Positions 41,838 through 43,042 of a DNA stretch of 43,042 nt are shown here, piece by piece (the stretch's first letter is position 1; each line of letters begins with the position of its first letter). The stretch spans positions 48,075 through 91,116 of the forward strand of contig VBAS01000088.1 in the NCBI GenBank assembly GCA_005882975.1. The letters run 5' to 3'. The notes beneath the pieces were generated by a model. The model did no database searches, was not told where the DNA came from, and saw only the letters and a list, made by a program, of their open reading frames with translations. Position numbers and translations under genes: made by a program. The DNA is from Bacteroidota bacterium (GTDB taxonomy: Bacteria > Bacteroidota > Bacteroidia > Chitinophagales > Chitinophagaceae).

Positions 41838-43042
41838 CTATATCTGATCAGGGCCCCATCCGCTTCTGTATTCTCTTATCAAATATCTATTCGCATCAGC
41901 CACATTCGTGATCTTCATGGTTGATGCATCATATCTCAGTAGTTTATTTGTTCTTAGTGCAGCTGCATATAAATTGACTGCTTCCGTTAAATATTCTGCT
42001 TCAGAAAAATTACCGGGATATTGTTTACCGGTTTTGCATGCATCCACAAATAATGGAAGCGCAGCAGAAGTTTGTTGTACCTGGTTTTGTGTTGCCGGTG
42101 TTGTATTAACTGGTGCTTCTATTTTTTTACCGGAAATAATTTGCGGATTCTGCACATTGAAACCAGCAAGTATCTTTCCACTATCACCAACAAACATCAT
42201 TCCTTCCTGTGGTAATTCTTTATTGTCACGGGTTAATTCTTCTGGTATTGGTGGTCGCATTCCACCATCGTACCAACAAAGATCAATCGGTCCACGATTT
42301 CCATTCGCAGGGTAACTAAAACGAACTGTACTTGCCATTGGAAATGAAAAATCATTATTGATACGATAAGGAATAGCTCCTTTAAAGCCACAAACATGGC
42401 TGCGATGCGGTTCAACAACTGTTGGTGATGTTAACTTTAATGCATTGAAAACTGTCCATAAACTATAGTGTCCCATATCAGCCATTGATCCTCCGCCGAA
42501 ATCATACCAGCCACGAAAAACCATATGTGTATAATCAGGACTATAGGGTCTGTCAGCTTCAGGGCCTAACCAAAGATCCCAATTGAATCCTTCGGGTACC
42601 GGCGGTTTGTCGGCAGGCAGATCCGGATATTGTGGCCACACGGGACGGTTTGTCCAGTTATGCACTTCTTTTAATGTACCAATTGCTCCCGCATTTATCC
42701 ATGCCATCACTGTTTCCATTGAGCCGTTTGAGTCCCATGGTATCAAATGCGTGATGATCTTAGGATTGTTGCGGGCCATCTCGATCGTTTTTTTGCCTTC
42801 CACCAAACGATTTGAAATTGGTTTATGCACCAGCACATGTTTACCCTTTTTAATTGCCGCCATAGAAAGAACACCGTGTAAATGATCCGGTGTCATGATC
42901 TTTACCGCATCGAGGTCTTTTTGTTTTTCTAAAAGTTCCCGCACATCTTCATATGAGGTGCAGCCCTTATATTTTTCCTGTTTAACTACATTAGTATAAT
43001 AGGCATCAACGATCGCTTTTCCATTGTCTCTTCCACCAGGAA
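41838..43042 (-). CDS. Gfo/Idh/MocA-family oxidoreductase, N-terminus cut by window edge
   Basis: The frame runs from the stop at 41838 to the window end without a start; the readable part opens PGGRDNGKAIVDAYYTNVVK and continues through KIMTPDHLHGVLS, so at least 400 residues are present. The HKP motif (VLVHKPISNRL) takes the place of the usual EKP, as in a known Bacteroidota branch. Later marks are GSMADMGHYSLW and a C-terminal NLYAAALRTNKLLRYD. It likely oxidises or reduces a sugar together with the isomerase downstream. The N-terminal nucleotide fold and any signal lie outside the window. Confidence 0.9.
   Translation of the reverse strand, partial: PGGRDNGKAIVDAYYTNVVKQEKYKGCTSYEDVRELLEKQKDLDAVKIMTPDHLHGVLSMAAIKKGKHVLVHKPISNRLVEGKKTIEMARNNPKIITHLIPWDSNGSMETVMAWINAGAIGTLKEVHNWTNRPVWPQYPDLPADKPPVPEGFNWDLWLGPEADRPYSPDYTHMVFRGWYDFGGGSMADMGHYSLWTVFNALKLTSPTVVEPHRSHVCGFKGAIPYRINNDFSFPMASTVRFSYPANGNRGPIDLCWYDGGMRPPIPEELTRDNKELPQEGMMFVGDSGKILAGFNVQNPQIISGKKIEAPVNTTPATQNQVQQTSAALPLFVDACKTGKQYPGNFSEAEYLTEAVNLYAAALRTNKLLRYDASTMKITNVADANRYLIREYRSGWGPDQI

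Overview
The window comes from an AT-rich member of the Bacteroidota, most likely the Chitinophagaceae or a close relative. The evidence is a SusC/SusD pair, a type IX secretion (Por) sorting domain, an ECF sigma/FecR pair, OmpA-family proteins with thrombospondin type 3 repeats, Bacteroidota-style signal peptides, and several periplasmic Gfo/Idh/MocA and TIM-barrel sugar enzymes. It looks chromosomal. I see no rRNA, tRNA, CRISPR array, integrase, transposase or phage structural gene.

Left part (1-8.8 kb): the end of a secreted protein cut by the window edge, two OmpA-family envelope proteins, a TauE/SafE permease split by a frame break, a stand-alone receiver domain, a tiny charged protein, a superfamily 1 helicase and an alpha/beta hydrolase. 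Next (8.8-20 kb): a SusC/SusD outer-membrane uptake pair, a secreted sorbosone-dehydrogenase-like protein broken into two frames, a membrane-anchored alpha/beta hydrolase, a beta-lactamase-family serine hydrolase and a luciferase-like oxidoreductase.

The most coherent regulatory unit lies at 20.0-24.5 kb. It holds an ECF sigma factor, a FecR-type anti-sigma factor and an outer-membrane beta-barrel with an N-terminal STN domain but no TonB-receptor plug, followed by a GIN-domain (DUF2807) lipoprotein. Two matching promoter-like sites, ATAGGGGTA - 11 bases - AGTTGTTATA, lie upstream of the sigma gene and upstream of the GIN-domain gene. This suggests a small autoregulated envelope-sensing regulon. 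The barrel gene carries an exact 22-base tandem duplication that replaces its natural C-terminus (ending in Phe) with a short out-of-frame tail.

Right part (24.5-43 kb): a CDP-alcohol phosphatidyltransferase, an ABC exporter, a TerB-like protein, an SGNH hydrolase beside two tandem paralogues of unknown function, a bicupin, a secreted S10 carboxypeptidase, several small proteins (RRM, PPC/DUF296, DUF2007), and a six-repeat protein with an embedded GIY-YIG nuclease domain. It ends with a sugar-oxidation neighbourhood: a GMC oxidoreductase, two TIM-barrel isomerases and two Gfo/Idh/MocA oxidoreductases, the last cut by the window edge. An 80-95 base dispersed repeat with inverted ends occurs at least three times between 33.8 and 39.7 kb. 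Three genes carry frame-breaking lesions (TauE, the sorbosone dehydrogenase and the STN barrel). They may be real decay or assembly errors, and raw-read coverage would decide.
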